From: Epichloe hybrida
Lineage: Eukaryota; Ascomycota; Sordariomycetes; Hypocreales; Clavicipitaceae
Length of the DNA: 64,000 bases
Assembly: GCA_019022495.1 (NCBI GenBank)
Contig: JAFEKR010000043.1
Location: 248,001 to 312,000, forward strand
Reading direction: 5' to 3'
The stretch's first letter is position 1; the number at the start of each line of letters is the position of its first letter. Of this stretch, positions 33,552-45,100 are shown one piece after another. The notes beneath the pieces are model-generated. The model worked only from the letters and a program-made list of their open reading frames with translations. It was not told the DNA's origin and did not search any database. The position numbers were made by a program, and so were the translations under genes.

Positions 33552-34088
33552 ATGAAGTTCTCCAGCCCCATTATCGTCCTCGCTGCCATTTCCGGGGTCC
33601 ACAGCTTTGCTGTTCCGCGAAACCTGCAATCCATCGACGGTGTCTTCGCCAACGTCCAGGCAGACATCGATAGCCTGCAAAAAGCCGTCAAGGGCCTGAC
33701 CAAAGACGCCAAAGAAATGACGAAAGCATCGGAAAAACTCACCGCTGACTTGAGGAGCGGCATCGAAACCGTGAAGGCCAGCGATCATCTCGACCTACGC
33801 GACGCGTTGAGTCTGCTCCCGCCGGTGAAGGATCTGAAGATGCACGCGCAGACATTGGTCGACAGCCTCAAGCAAAAGAAGACGCCAATCCAGAGCCAGC
33901 ATCTCTGTGACGCCGTCCGCCAACACATCAGCAGCATCAGCACTGGAAGCAAGGGCTTGATTCTTGCCATCGTGGTCAAGGTTCCCGAGAGCACGGTGGG
34001 TATTGCAAAAAAGCAAGGGAAGGGTTTCACCGACGTCTTGGACGAGGCAAAGGAGGCCTTCTCGGAGAAGAACTGCGTCAGGACTTGA
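33552..34088 (+). CDS. HsbA-like secreted hydrophobic-surface-binding protein
   Basis: Intronless, 178 aa. A signal peptide (MKFSSPIIVLAAISGVHS) is followed by an amphipathic, mostly helical domain with the family blocks IDGVFANVQADIDSLQKAVKG, SLLPPVKDLKMHAQTLVDSL and LCDAVRQHISSIS, ending SEKNC. The two cysteines of the domain (LCDAV and KNC) are kept. In Aspergillus, HsbA binds hydrophobic polymer surfaces and recruits lytic enzymes; a comparable surface or host-attachment role is likely here. It lacks a GPI or Ser/Thr-rich tail, so it should be soluble. It is convergent with a longer paralogue at 35113-35943. Confidence 0.9.
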   Translation: MKFSSPIIVLAAISGVHSFAVPRNLQSIDGVFANVQADIDSLQKAVKGLTKDAKEMTKASEKLTADLRSGIETVKASDHLDLRDALSLLPPVKDLKMHAQTLVDSLKQKKTPIQSQHLCDAVRQHISSISTGSKGLILAIVVKVPESTVGIAKKQGKGFTDVLDEAKEAFSEKNCVRT

Positions 34089-35112
34089 AGGAAAGGGAGC
34101 GGAATGTCGCCAGGGCTAGATTTATATCATCATCTCCACCACACAACTTGTAGCTTGTTCAGTTCAGATGTCGCTGGCTACGAGTTGTTGTCAATGGCTT
34201 GCTCGGCTAGTAAGTTGGTTGCTTTTCCGTAGCTTGTAATCAATCAAGACACGTGCTCGCTTGCATGGTACCTCTTCACGACGTAGTGTCTATCGCAACT
34301 TGCTTGACGGCTTCCAGAGCTTCGTTGTATCACGTACATTATGTCAAGAAGCTAGGCGAAATGGCCACAGAGGGCGCACTCTTTATTTGCAGTGGGTTAA
34401 ACGTCGCCTGCGACCATGTACCAGATAATTTTCAAATTACCCAAGACCCACTGTGGCTGGGAATAAATGAGCATGTTGCAGGCAGAAGTCGAGTTGTTCC
34501 GTGGCAGTCAAGGAACCGCAACCACACAAGCAAGCGACGACGGACCATCAGGCGGGAGACACACAACACATACAATACACCCCTTGAATTATTTTACAAA
34601 TCTACATGCCCTAGTTATTCGTCCCTCGCTAAAAGCTGTGATCAGCTGCACGTGTAATTCAACCCCTATCTTATTTTAGAGCGCTATAAGGGAAAAATGC
34701 AAGTTATTGAACTCCACTCAAAGATACATTATTTCCAATATGAATTATAAAGAAACTACATGTAAGGTATCTGTCAATCCAACCCCTGTCGCCCGTCTGA
34801 CATCACATCGGCTCAATCACCCCTGCTATGTAGACTTGTAAAATAATTCAGGGCGTGTATTGTACACGGCACGCACGGGGTTCACGAAGCAAGTGTTAAA
34901 CCTGGGTGAAATCTTTTATTGGTCCACTCACTACCTGACTCAACATTACTCTTCTCGCACCAGCAGAGAAGCTCGTGAATTACATACAGAAATGAAACAA
35001 AGACGCCCCCCTCCCGGAGATGACTCCACCGCGAAGAACCCGTTGGAACATGTCCGGATGAACGGTGACCACCTCCCTCGCAGTTGCTTGCATGCACTAT
35101 GTATGTACCTAT
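34089..35112. other. Region between the two convergent HsbA-like genes
   Basis: No gene was recognised. It is AT-rich around 34560-34960. It should contain the 3' UTRs and terminators of both neighbours. Confidence 0.45.
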
Positions 35113-35943
35113 TTACATGACGAGGGCGGCCACAGCCAGGACCAGGGCCCCTGCAGGCGCAAAGGCGGCAGCTCCAGCGGAGACGGGTGGGGAGTTGGTG
35201 CTGGTGGGTCCGACGGGGAGGCCGCCGGTGCCGGTGCCGATGGGGCCGGATCCAGTGGTGGTGGTGGCGGTGGTGGTGCATGTGGTGGCGGTGGTTGGGG
35301 CCGCGGAAGAGGCCGGGGCGGAGGCCGGGGCGGAGGCAGAGGAGGGGGCCGACGTGGGATTGTGATCGGCGGCGGGGGCCGAGCTGGCGGGCTTTCCACC
35401 GCTGGCGCTGTTGCTGTTCTTGCAGTTCTGCTCGGAAAAGTCATCCTGCGACTGCTTGAGGACCTTGACGAGCTCGGCCGACAGCGAGTTGGCAATGTCG
35501 CGCGCGTCCTCGGGGACCTTGGACACGACGGCCTTGATCAGGCCCTGCGACTGGTCGTTGATGTCTTTCGTCTGCGTGCGGACCACCTGGCAGAGCCCCT
35601 GCTTCTCCAAGTTGCCCCGGATGGACTTGAGATCCTCGACGAGGCTCTGGCTGGCCTTGGTGAGGTCCTGCACCGGCGGGGGCAGGGTGAGGGAGTCGGT
35701 GAGCGACAGGTCGCTCAAGCCGTCGACCTTGGCCTTGCCGCTCTTGATGGCCTGGATGAGCGAGTTGGACGCCTTGAGCAACGTGTCGGGGTCGTTGCCC
35801 CCGGACTTGACCACCGTGTCCAGCTTCTGCACCTCCGACTTGATGTTGTCCAGGACGCCGGTGACGGCGGACGCGTCCCGCTCGAACACGGTCAAGGCTA
35901 GGGCCTCGGCGGCGAAGCACAACATGGCGGCGGAGAACTTCAT
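35113..35943 (-). CDS. HsbA-like cell-wall protein with probable GPI anchor
   Basis: Intronless, 276 aa. Signal peptide (MKFSAAMLCFAAEALA), then an HsbA/galactomannoprotein-type domain to about residue 180 (VTGVLDNIKSEVQKLDTVV, LPPPVQDLTKASQSLVEDL, GLCQVVRTQTKDI, SEQNC) that aligns with the 33552 protein. From residue 180 on it is a Ser/Ala/Pro/Thr-rich stalk. It ends in a hydrophobic tail (AAFAPAGALVLAVAALVM) preceded by small residues, the pattern of a GPI-anchor signal. It is therefore probably anchored to membrane or wall with the binding domain displayed outward. The two genes share the MKFS start and look like a duplicated pair. A TATATAAGG on the minus strand at 36112-36120 is a likely core promoter. 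Confidence 0.9.
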   Translation of the reverse strand: MKFSAAMLCFAAEALALTVFERDASAVTGVLDNIKSEVQKLDTVVKSGGNDPDTLLKASNSLIQAIKSGKAKVDGLSDLSLTDSLTLPPPVQDLTKASQSLVEDLKSIRGNLEKQGLCQVVRTQTKDINDQSQGLIKAVVSKVPEDARDIANSLSAELVKVLKQSQDDFSEQNCKNSNSASGGKPASSAPAADHNPTSAPSSASAPASAPASSAAPTTATTCTTTATTTTGSGPIGTGTGGLPVGPTSTNSPPVSAGAAAFAPAGALVLAVAALVM

Positions 35944-36957
35944 TTTTGCGACGGTTGGCTGGGTTGATGTCGATTGAACGAGTGCGTTTTGACTTGACTT
36001 GGCGTGGCAGCTGTCGTCTAAATGTAGTAGAGAAAGAGGGGAGCGCGGGAAGCTGGCTGGTGCGGTTGGATGGTGGTGGGAATGGAATGGGAGACCACCG
36101 GTCTGAGTCGACCTTATATATTACCAGACGGGTTGCGGACTGTTTCGGCCCCGACGACGAAGGCCGAATTTGCTTTCGTCATGACATATGTCTTCCAATG
36201 TTGACGTACCGAGGTGCATGTACATTACTGCACCCCGTATTAACCCCCCTGCCATGGCACCTCGGACTCGTTGCCGGGGTGGTTGCTAGTTAGTCGGCAT
36301 CTACTCTACTAGTGGGACTACCCAAGGTGGTGGTGGCTGGACAGACATGCCGCGAGAACGTCTCGAGTAACATCGACTACGCTGGCAACTTGCAGCCTGC
36401 GTGCATATGTATATCCCGAAACATTTTGTCACATTGCGTTCTTCCGCACTTGCTGTGCATGTGTTCGTACCCAGATCTGGTAAAGAACTAAGATACAGCA
36501 GTAGAACATCTAGCGAATATAATTTACATGCCCAAGCAGGTTACGTACGCTCTCATCAGCGGCTCGCAAGTAATGAAACAATTGTCATCATTGAAACAAC
36601 CCCTCGTCAGACTGAGTCAAGACGCGTCAGACAATGCATGTCCAATCCATTTAATTATGACAAAAACAATCTTCTTCTGGTGTTGCCCTGCACCAACGCA
36701 AGCATTCACAGGGCAAGGGGCCAGGGTTCTGAGCCCCCCCTTCACATGCACTATCGAGTACACAGACCTCCAACGACCAACCATCTCATTTTACCTGTCG
36801 TATTTCCTGGCCCCATTTCACATGTGCCGCAAGTCGCATCCTCAGATGCCGGCATGGAGCTGCTGCTCCGTACTCTGTATGCACTTGAAGGAGAAAAAAA
36901 AGGGGCATGATCCAATGAAACTATAAAATCCACAAACGGCAAACTACCCAAACTACC
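35944..36957. other. Intergenic region, no gene recognised
   Basis: It holds the promoter of the HsbA gene at its low end. Frames at 36401-36926 are short, overlap one another and resemble no family. Confidence 0.45.
36112..36120 (-). promoter_or_regulatory. TATA box of the GPI-type HsbA gene
   Basis: Minus-strand TATATAAGG about 170 bp upstream of the ATG at 35943. Confidence 0.55.
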
Positions 36958-38628
36958 CTAAAAGCGAAGAATATCCTTGTTGTTGAGAATAAAGTTTGCC
37001 GAGTTACTTCGAAAGTCATCGTTTAGAAGCTCCGTGGTGTTTTCTTTGAACCACATGAGCTTGTTTCCTTGGACCCATTTCGGCCAATCGGCCAGCCCCG
37101 AGACACCAATGTTTGGATCTTGATTGTGGAGAAAATTGAAGTAGTAGGTCCGGCCGTCCTTGACAGACTGGCTAGGATTCTCGTTGTAGAAGAGCTCCTT
37201 GACGTCGGCGATGTGAAACGTGCCGAGAATTGGTGTTCCGTGGTTGTACGAAGCAAGATACGACCAGGTCGGCATTTCAGGCTTGATAACGCTCGCGAGA
37301 GTGAGCAGAAGCCTCCGGGTTAGCGTGAAGACCAGGTCGCCGAGTAACGCGGCGAGTCGCTTGTAACCAGGATAGATTTCGTTCTCGCTCCCGGTACGGA
37401 AAGGGCTGCCATCCGAGGGATCGCTACCGTACGTCTCAAGCAGCGTTTCCAGCTGGTCCTTGGTCGCGTGGGAGAAGTATCTCTCCGAGAGGTAGTCAAC
37501 CACCGACTGGGGCGTTGTGAGATTTTTCTGGAAAAGCGCAAAGAATGTGCCCTCGTCTTCCAGGTCGCCAATGATTGTTGGGACAGCATGGAAATCGCCC
37601 GCCAATCCCTGGTCGTCTGGGCTCGCCGTGAGCACCCTGCCGTCTGGTCGAGGCAGGTAGGACAAAGCCAGTGCATTGTACGACAGAACGGCGGGCTCGC
37701 TCGCGACGGCATTGTAGAACCTGGTAAAAGGGAGCCGCCGGAGGCATTGTAGAGTGTTTTCTGAACCTTGACACCCTGCACGCAACACCACCCTATCATA
37801 CACTGCCTGAGCCTTTGGGCAGTCGACCGGGTCGGCCGGTATGATGCTGCCCGAGTTCATGATGGCTCCGCGGAACAGGCTCTTGCCCTCGTAGGTGGCG
37901 TTGCCCTTGAAGAGAAGCATCTGGTCCATGACGGAGATGCTCCCGGCAGATTCGCCCCAGATAGTCACCTTGTCAGGATCCCCTCCAAAGGCGGCGATAT
38001 TATCAGCAACCCACTGCAGGCCGAGTCGTTGATCGAGCAGGCCCAGGTTCGCGGCACCATCCTGGAGGACTTGTCTTCCTGGGAGAAAGCCGAAGCCGTT
38101 GAGACGATAATTGACTGCCACGAAGATAAACGGCTGGTTCTGAGGCAGGGCTGTCGCGTAAAGATTGGCTGCGTTGTAAAGATGGCTTCCTCCGAACGTG
38201 AAGCCGCCGCCGAAAATCCAGAAGAGAACGGGCAGCTTGTCTCCAGCCCTGGTACCCGATGGTCTCTCGACGTTCAGGGTGAGGCAATCTTCCTGTCCGG
38301 CAGGCTTCTCCAGTGGTTTCCCGTACATTTGAGGACACTCGGCTGCCTGCCCGGTGCCGTCGAGCTTCTCGAGCGTGCCGGAGAATTTCTGGGGAGGTCT
38401 CAGCCGCAGATCCCCGACCGGGGGCTCCGCGTACGGGATCGCATTGAAGGATTCCCTACCCTGCAAAACCTTGCCGACGACAGAGCCGCGAGAGAATTCG
38501 ACGGCGACTTTGTCAGCTGCTTGGACCGAACCATCGGGCTCGGGCACTGAACGGGCGGCACGAGCAATGGCAGCGGCGTGCAAGCTCCCTAGTAAGATAA
38601 GCCATTGTTTTGGCCCCATTTCGAGCAA
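36958..38628 (-). CDS. Secreted type-B carboxylesterase/lipase
   Basis: Intronless frame of 556 aa, the usual size of the family. A second Met at residue 4 (MGPKQWLILLGSLHAAAIARA) begins a good signal peptide. Family blocks in order: FNAIPYAEPPVGDLRL, EDCLTLNVERP, the oxyanion-hole segment FWIFGGGFTFG, VNYRLNGFGFLPG, and the nucleophile elbow IWGESAGS (Ser at about residue 226). YNHGTPILGTFHIADV holds the catalytic His near residue 469; an acidic partner is expected around YLSERYF/LEDEGTFFA. The protein should hydrolyse esters or lipids outside the cell. It borders the polyketide cluster and is transcribed in the same direction as the LovG-like hydrolase, so a role in product maturation is conceivable, although such esterases are common and this may be coincidence. 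Confidence 0.9.
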   Translation of the reverse strand: MLEMGPKQWLILLGSLHAAAIARAARSVPEPDGSVQAADKVAVEFSRGSVVGKVLQGRESFNAIPYAEPPVGDLRLRPPQKFSGTLEKLDGTGQAAECPQMYGKPLEKPAGQEDCLTLNVERPSGTRAGDKLPVLFWIFGGGFTFGGSHLYNAANLYATALPQNQPFIFVAVNYRLNGFGFLPGRQVLQDGAANLGLLDQRLGLQWVADNIAAFGGDPDKVTIWGESAGSISVMDQMLLFKGNATYEGKSLFRGAIMNSGSIIPADPVDCPKAQAVYDRVVLRAGCQGSENTLQCLRRLPFTRFYNAVASEPAVLSYNALALSYLPRPDGRVLTASPDDQGLAGDFHAVPTIIGDLEDEGTFFALFQKNLTTPQSVVDYLSERYFSHATKDQLETLLETYGSDPSDGSPFRTGSENEIYPGYKRLAALLGDLVFTLTRRLLLTLASVIKPEMPTWSYLASYNHGTPILGTFHIADVKELFYNENPSQSVKDGRTYYFNFLHNQDPNIGVSGLADWPKWVQGNKLMWFKENTTELLNDDFRSNSANFILNNKDILRF

Positions 38629-39825
38629 CCGTAAGGAACACGAAGATGATAATACCCAAGATGGATGGGTGGCACGATGCGGGATTACAGATCAATCATG
38701 ACGAACAGCTCGGGCCAACGGGCAATGGAGACAAGATAAGTTGAAGAACAAGCCAAGCGCGTGCGGAGATGCTGCACCTGCCTTCACAAGTGACCTCGGG
38801 CCACGAGCCGACACGCGCTTGGAGGCACGCACTGTATGGAATATCGATTCTCGCTCAGTCGGCGTCGGAGCCAGGTCGCATTTCTTGTTGCTCATGTGCT
38901 TCCGTGTGAAAAACGACCATGCCCGAAAGGATAAGTGCCTTCCGGGTAGGCCAGCCCTTAGATTTCCATGCGTTTTTTCTCCAAGCAGAGACTACAAATA
39001 TGTATATGTAAGCAATGAGAATGCGCCAAATCTCTTGTCGAAACCGGCTTGCGGAGAGACAAGCGCGTGGGTGGCCCATGCCGAGGAACGCACGTGGGGG
39101 CATACGTAGTAAATCTCAGCTCTAGCGAAGTCCGCCTTGTTATCTAGGGCAAAGCCTGAGTTCTAACTAGGTACGCGGTGAAACATCGTGACATATGCTA
39201 AGCATATGCTCAAGAGCACTGTATATTAGAGCAAGGATTTGCTGTATGCCCGTATAGTACGGTGTCTGCGTTTACGATCTGGCTATGCTATTCACCTGGC
39301 TTCGTACCTTGGGTACTGGATGAAGAACTGATACCTCAGACAGTATGTGCGGATCCAGAGTACATAATTCCCCAGGTTCTGAATAAAGCCATGGTAATGG
39401 TAAATTCTCACAAGGTCAAGCGCAGATTCGTCATGAAGAATACCAAGGTTTCTGGGACCAACATCTCTCATTTAGTAGGACAATTGCTTTTTTTTTTCCA
39501 ACTTTAAGAGCTATTGTATGGAAGAGAATAAAGGGGCTCAGGGGAATGCTTGCATCATTGTTTTCATTGTGTATGTGAAAATTTGGTTGCTAGGTTACTT
39601 GCCAGACTCATTATTGCAATGGGGGTTTTGGAGAAGGAGGTTTGCCTGTTAAACCCTCGGCGGTATTATCATCCATGTGAGACTAGTTCGAGCCGGCACA
39701 TATGGACAGGAAGCTTACTGAGTTTAACAATTGTTCTTTTGCTTATTCGTTGTGGCTAACGCGTCTGATGACAGCAAGCTTATTACCAGTTTTTATTAAA
39801 AATTTGTCCATTTCTGAACCATTCA
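38629..39825. other. Intergenic region, no gene recognised
   Basis: Low-complexity and AT-leaning sequence from about 39130 to 39820. No coding pattern was seen. Confidence 0.45.
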
Positions 39826-40790
39826 TTACACCATGATATGCCGCGGCGTCCGAAACTCGTTGATGACAGAGGCCAGCTCCTGCAAGGTCCGTCGATCACG
39901 GGGCACCGTGTGGCCTTTTCCGTGGTCAAACAAGAAGGCAGAATCCTCGTCGCACATGCCGTAAAGCGCCATTGCTCCATGTATGTAGGGATCGTTGCAG
40001 CCGACGACATGGCAGCTTGGAACATCTATGACGGCCTCGCCCTCGTCGGCAAGCAGCACTTCCACCTCATCACCCGCACATCGGACCGGCGGCCAGCCAG
40101 CGAAGAAAATTGCATTCTTAAAGACGTGTTAGTCGGATAAAATATCAAGGTAGGGGTGTTCCGGGTTTTCATCTCAGAATTGATGCACATGCCTTGATTC
40201 GCCGGGGACGCCCTTCCTCCTCGAACCGGCGCTTCTCCTCCAGTATCAAGCTGGCAGCCACCGTGGCACCCTCAGAGTAGCCAAGTATGCCCTGGAAGAA
40301 AGAAAGAAAATTAGAACAACGAGCTCGATCTTCATTTGCAATGGCATGCATATTCTCACGGTAATTTCTGCATCATCATCCAGCAGTTGAATCAGTCTGT
40401 CCAGAGCGCTCTTCATTGGCCGAGCACTGAATGGCGGATGATCGCCAAACAACTTTCGTAATGTTTCCTCGGCCGTAGCCCCCGCGGGGAATTCACGGAG
40501 CTTTTCTAGAAGATTATCGATCTCACTGACGCCGTCGAAATCAATGAATCTATATAGGGGCCCAGGGCCAAAGTATTCCTCAAACCCAGGCGGTGGTATC
40601 GCAGCATGGCCGCCGTTGATCCACTTGAACTGCTCTGAGCCGGCCGCTTGTACCGCATCTATCAAAGGTGCCAATTGAGTTCTGAAATGCTGGTCATGAC
40701 TTTGTTAGCAAATGGGGCCAAAGGCATGCTTTCCCGAGTGGCGCATACCGACGCACTGCCATACGCGCCGTGAAGGCAGAGGATGGTCAT
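39826..40790 (-). CDS. LovG-like serine hydrolase (FSH1 family), probable polyketide-releasing thioesterase
   Basis: Four exons on the minus strand: 40749-40790, 40360-40689, 40193-40291 and 39826-40116, all phase 0; protein about 253 aa, matching LovG-type enzymes. It starts MTILCLHGAYGSAS, continues with INGGHAAIPPPGFEEYFGPGP, and has the nucleophile motif GYSEGA (Ser130), an acid in GCNDPYIHG (Asp199) and a catalytic His in HGKGHTVPRD (His226). The third intron begins with GC (AAG|GCATGT) and ends CTTTAAG after a CTAAC branch site; no GT donor nearby keeps the frame, so it is read as a GC-AG intron. LovG and relatives release chains from highly reducing PKSs lacking their own thioesterase; the PKS next door ends in an ACP. 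The two genes are divergent over 1.3 kb. Confidence 0.87.
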
Positions 40791-42104
40791 GGCGATTGGA
40801 AAGCTGGTAAGGTATTTGTTTTATTTTGTGACAAGGATGATTGGAGGCGATCAAGGAAAGACTTGGTATTGGAGAGAAAGCCATGGACGGGCTGGTGGCA
40901 ACAATTTATCCTGTAGTAGACAGCGAGTTACCCTGGAGGAAAGCATCATTGTCACAAGTTCGACTTTCACAAGACATTGTCCTCTCGCACATTTGGTCTG
41001 ATAAGGACAAGCGAACTGTGCATCAGAATGCGGAGCCAATGTGGGATGTTGCATCTGCAACCCGCCCCCCCTCTGGCACATGATCCTGGACGGAGCATTG
41101 TATGTAGATAATTACATACAATTTCTATCAGTCGCGGAAAGAGACATCACATCAATCAATGTCCACGGACTGGGCCAGTCGGGATGTGGCGTCTCGACTT
41201 CTCCATCAGCTTGCCAGGGGGCCAGGGGCTGTTGGTCCCTCGTCAGGGGCCGAGAACGCCACATGGCTGCTGCACCAGACTCAATTCGCGGATGATCGAA
41301 TTTATTCTCTTGAAACACGTATCTCCCCAACATTGGTTGATCCAAAACCCTTGCCGGTGCTGGTACAACGAGGCCGTACCGGCGCCAATGAGATTGGCCA
41401 AAGACGAATGATTACATAGATTACATGATTGTGAGCGAGACAACATGGCCGGGATAATAACGGCGTATCTCCAAAACGTGATGGATAAATGATAGGAGTC
41501 CATGGTAAAATACCGTTTCGCCCAACGCCCATTTCCTGACTTGCGGTGACGAATCAAACGCAAGTCATTGACTCATTTGAGCCATGTCCCCGCCCAACAC
41601 GAGCTCGACGGCTCGCTCCGGTGGCGTTGGCTGGCCTGCTAAGCCCAAAGAGCCTCGGTGGCACGGTGACATGTTAATCACCAAGGGCCTTGTGAAGACA
41701 TGTGAGAATCAAGAACGAGGTGGCATGATTCTGGCACAGGATAGAGAATACGGAATGTAACTCTGGCTGCATCGTTTCAAGTTTATTCTGCCGACGTAGG
41801 CCAAAGCGTTGTAAACCATGTAACGCCGCCTCGTCAAGGAAAGTATCAGATGATGAGCTTTCGCAATCTTCCGGATGATTTAAAAGAAAAACGAAGGGTA
41901 AACACAGCAAGAAACTGGGGAAAGGGAGGGGGTGGCCATTTAAAGAAACCTTTTGGTCCGCAAAACCCAGAGCGCTCCGTCGTCGTCACATATCATAGCA
42001 CCCGACGTGCCTTGTATATACATACACACATAATTCTCTATTTCCTTATTCGTTTCACTTTGATAACCCAGTCCAGGTCTACGCCACAGAGAACAAACCG
42101 CATC
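40791..42104. other. Divergent promoter region between the LovG-like gene and the PKS
   Basis: 1.3 kb with no recognised gene, between two divergently transcribed genes and likely to hold shared control sites. A TATATA at 42015-42020, about 85 bp before the PKS ATG, is a possible TATA element. I found no clear repeated operator. Confidence 0.5.
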
Positions 42105-45100
42105 ATGTCTGCGCCGGAGCGGATTGCCATCGTGGGCATGTCATGCCGTCTACCAGGCGGGGTGACATGTCCCGAGGACCTTTGGACAATGATATCTCGT
42201 TCCAGAGACGGCTGGGGTCCCATTCCCGAGAACAGATTCTCTACCGAGGCCTATTACCATCCGAATCCGCAGAAGAAGGGCTGTTTTAACGTCAAAAGCG
42301 GCTACTTCATCGACGAGGATCTGTCACAGTTTGACGCGCCATTCTTCAACATAACAGAGCAGGAAGCAAACGCAATGGGTAGGATCAACTTCGACCACCA
42401 ATCTTTTGCTGCATGGCGCCTCCAACTAACATGGCATAGATCCGCAGCAACGGCAATTGTTGGAATGCACATACGAGGCGCTCGAGAGCGCTGGAATCCC
42501 GAAAGAGAACATCTCCGGCGCGAACGTCGGCGTCTTCGTGGGATCGATCGGCTCGAGCTACAAGCAGGGCACGCAGCGGGACCTGAATCAAGTGCCCCTG
42601 TTCGACTGCACTGGCAACCATCAGTGTATACAGGCCGCTCGAATCTCCCATTGCTTCAACTTTCGCGGGCCATGTCTCTCGATAGACACCGCTTGTTCAT
42701 CCGGCCTGTACGCGTTGCATGCGGCTGTGCAAAGCCTGCGTTCTGGCGAGGCCAAGTCAGCAATAGTGGCAGGCTGCAGCTTGCACCTGCAACCCGACGA
42801 TATGATTTCCATGTCAATGACAGGGTAAAGTTTTCTCTCATATTCCACTGTACTCTTTCCGCATTTCTGACTTTTTTTTTTTTTGTTTTTTTTCCCCCAG
42901 GCTTTTCAACCCTCATGGAAAGACATTCTCTTTCGATCACCGAGCGAAATCTGGTTACGCCAGAGGCGAGGGCGTCGGCTGTCTTGTGTTGAAACCACTC
43001 GAGCAGGCTCTGAAGGACAATGACAAGATAAGATGCATAATCACGAACACTGGTACGAATCAGGACGGTAAAACAGTCGGTATGTTTGTATATGGCAGGT
43101 GGTCTTGATGCGACTGGAACTAGTTCTCTAATTGCCTTGGAAGGTTTAACGACTCCAAGCGGCGAAGCACAAGAACAGTTGATGCGAGAAGTTTACGAGC
43201 GGGCGAACATATCACCAAGGGATACCGGCTTCATCGAAGCGCATGGGACTGGAACGAAAGTGGGCGATCCTATCGAAGCCCATGCCTTGCACCGAGTGTT
43301 TGGTGATGGCCGAACAAAGCGAGCACCGCTCTACATCGGTTCGGTCAAGTCCAACATAGGTCACCTGGAGAATACGAGTGGCATCATCTCCGTCATCAAG
43401 GCATGTCTCATGCTTGAGAAGGGCTTTATACTGCCAAATGTCAACTTCGAGAAGGCGAATGAGGCGATCCCGCTGGAGCAGTGGAATTTCAAGGTCCCCG
43501 TGAACCTTCGTCCATGGCCAAAGGATAAACGCTTCATCAGCGTCAACAACTTTGGCTTTGGTGGATCAAACGCACACGCAGTATTGGAGAGGTTGCCGCC
43601 GTCCTTGCTTGACTTGGCAGGCAGCGGCAAAGATGGCCCGAAGCTGTTCGTCTTGTGTGCTAATGACGAAACATCTGTCAAGAAAATGGCCTCCCAGCTC
43701 GGCATCTACCTTGAGCAACATCCAGAAATCTTCGAGAAGCGCATCGTCAACGACATTGCCTACACCTTGGCCGAGAGAAGGTCACACTTTCCCTGGCGAC
43801 TTGCCATCACGGCATCGTCCTGCAACGACCTTGCCATCGCGCTGAACGATGCCACAAGTCTGCCAAGACGAGCCGTTTCTAGTAAACTCAAAATCGGCTT
43901 TGTTTACACTGGCCAGGGCGCTCAGTGGGCGCAGATGGGTCGAGAGCTCATGGACGCTTACCCCGTTTTCGCCGGCACGATGCATGACGCAGCGGCGTGC
44001 CTGGAGAAGCTGGGAGCCCCATTTTCGCTCGTCGACGAGCTCTCCAAGGCCAAGGAAGAGTCCAACATTGGCCTGGCATACTTGTCTCAGCCATCATGCA
44101 CGGCTGTTCAGCTTGCCATGACTGATTTGCTGTCGTCGTGGGGCGTGAAGCCGAGCATGGTCATCGGGCACTCCAGTGGCGAAATCGTGGCAGCGTATGC
44201 CGCCGGAGCCATCACCCTTGACGATGCCATGTCGGCCGCGTACCATAGAGGGCAGATGGCGGTTTTGTCCAAGACGCGACATCCGGAACTCAAGGGAGCA
44301 ATGCTGGCCGTCGGGTGTGACGCGAAAGACGTGCAGCAACGAATCAAGCTCCTGGGGCTGCACGGATTGACTGCGGCGTGTCACAACTCACCAAGTTCGG
44401 CAACGGTATCAGGCGACGAGAGGGAGATCGATCAGCTTGTCGCAGAGCTCGAAAGGGACGGTCTTTTCAACCGCAAATTGCGAGTTGATGTCGCATATCA
44501 CTCTCCGCACATGGGACTCGTCGCAGAAGACTATCTCGATGCCATCAAGGACATGACGCCAAGGGCCCGCAAGCCAGATGTGTCATTCTACTCGTCCCTT
44601 GTTGGAAGAAGGTACAACGATTCCGAGGAACTGGGTCCGTCATATTGGGTAGACAATCTGGTCAAGCCTGTTCTTTTCTCGTCGGCAGTCCAAGACATGT
44701 ACGAGAAGGAGAAGCCGGACGTTGTCGTCGAAATCGGACCGCACCCAGCACTCGAGGGCCCCATCAAGCAGATCTTGCGAGCAATCCATCCCCAAGCCGT
44801 TAACCATGTCAGATATCTTCCGACACTCGTCCGAAACCAAGACAGCGCCGTCGCTTTGATCGATCTCGCCGGAAAGCTGTTCTTGCAAGGCCATGGCGTC
44901 AAGTTTGGAGAAATCAATCAGACCAACACGGCGCAAAGGCCGAGTGTCATCACCGACTTCCCTCCGTACCCATGGCACAGGAGTAGCTTCTGGCACGAGT
45001 CGCGCGCGAGCAAACAGCACCGACTGAAGCCGTTTGCTCGCCATGATCTCCTCGGCACCCTCGACCAACATTACGCAGACTCGGAGCTCACATGGCGCAA

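Noticed and set aside
35065..35901. 278-codon plus-strand Gly/Val-rich frame
   Set aside because: It is a shadow of the minus-strand HsbA gene with its Ala/Pro/Ser-rich stalk; composition alone explains it.
36401..36926. Overlapping plus-strand frames of 130-170 codons
   Set aside because: Two frames compete, neither has a signal peptide, domain or splice logic.
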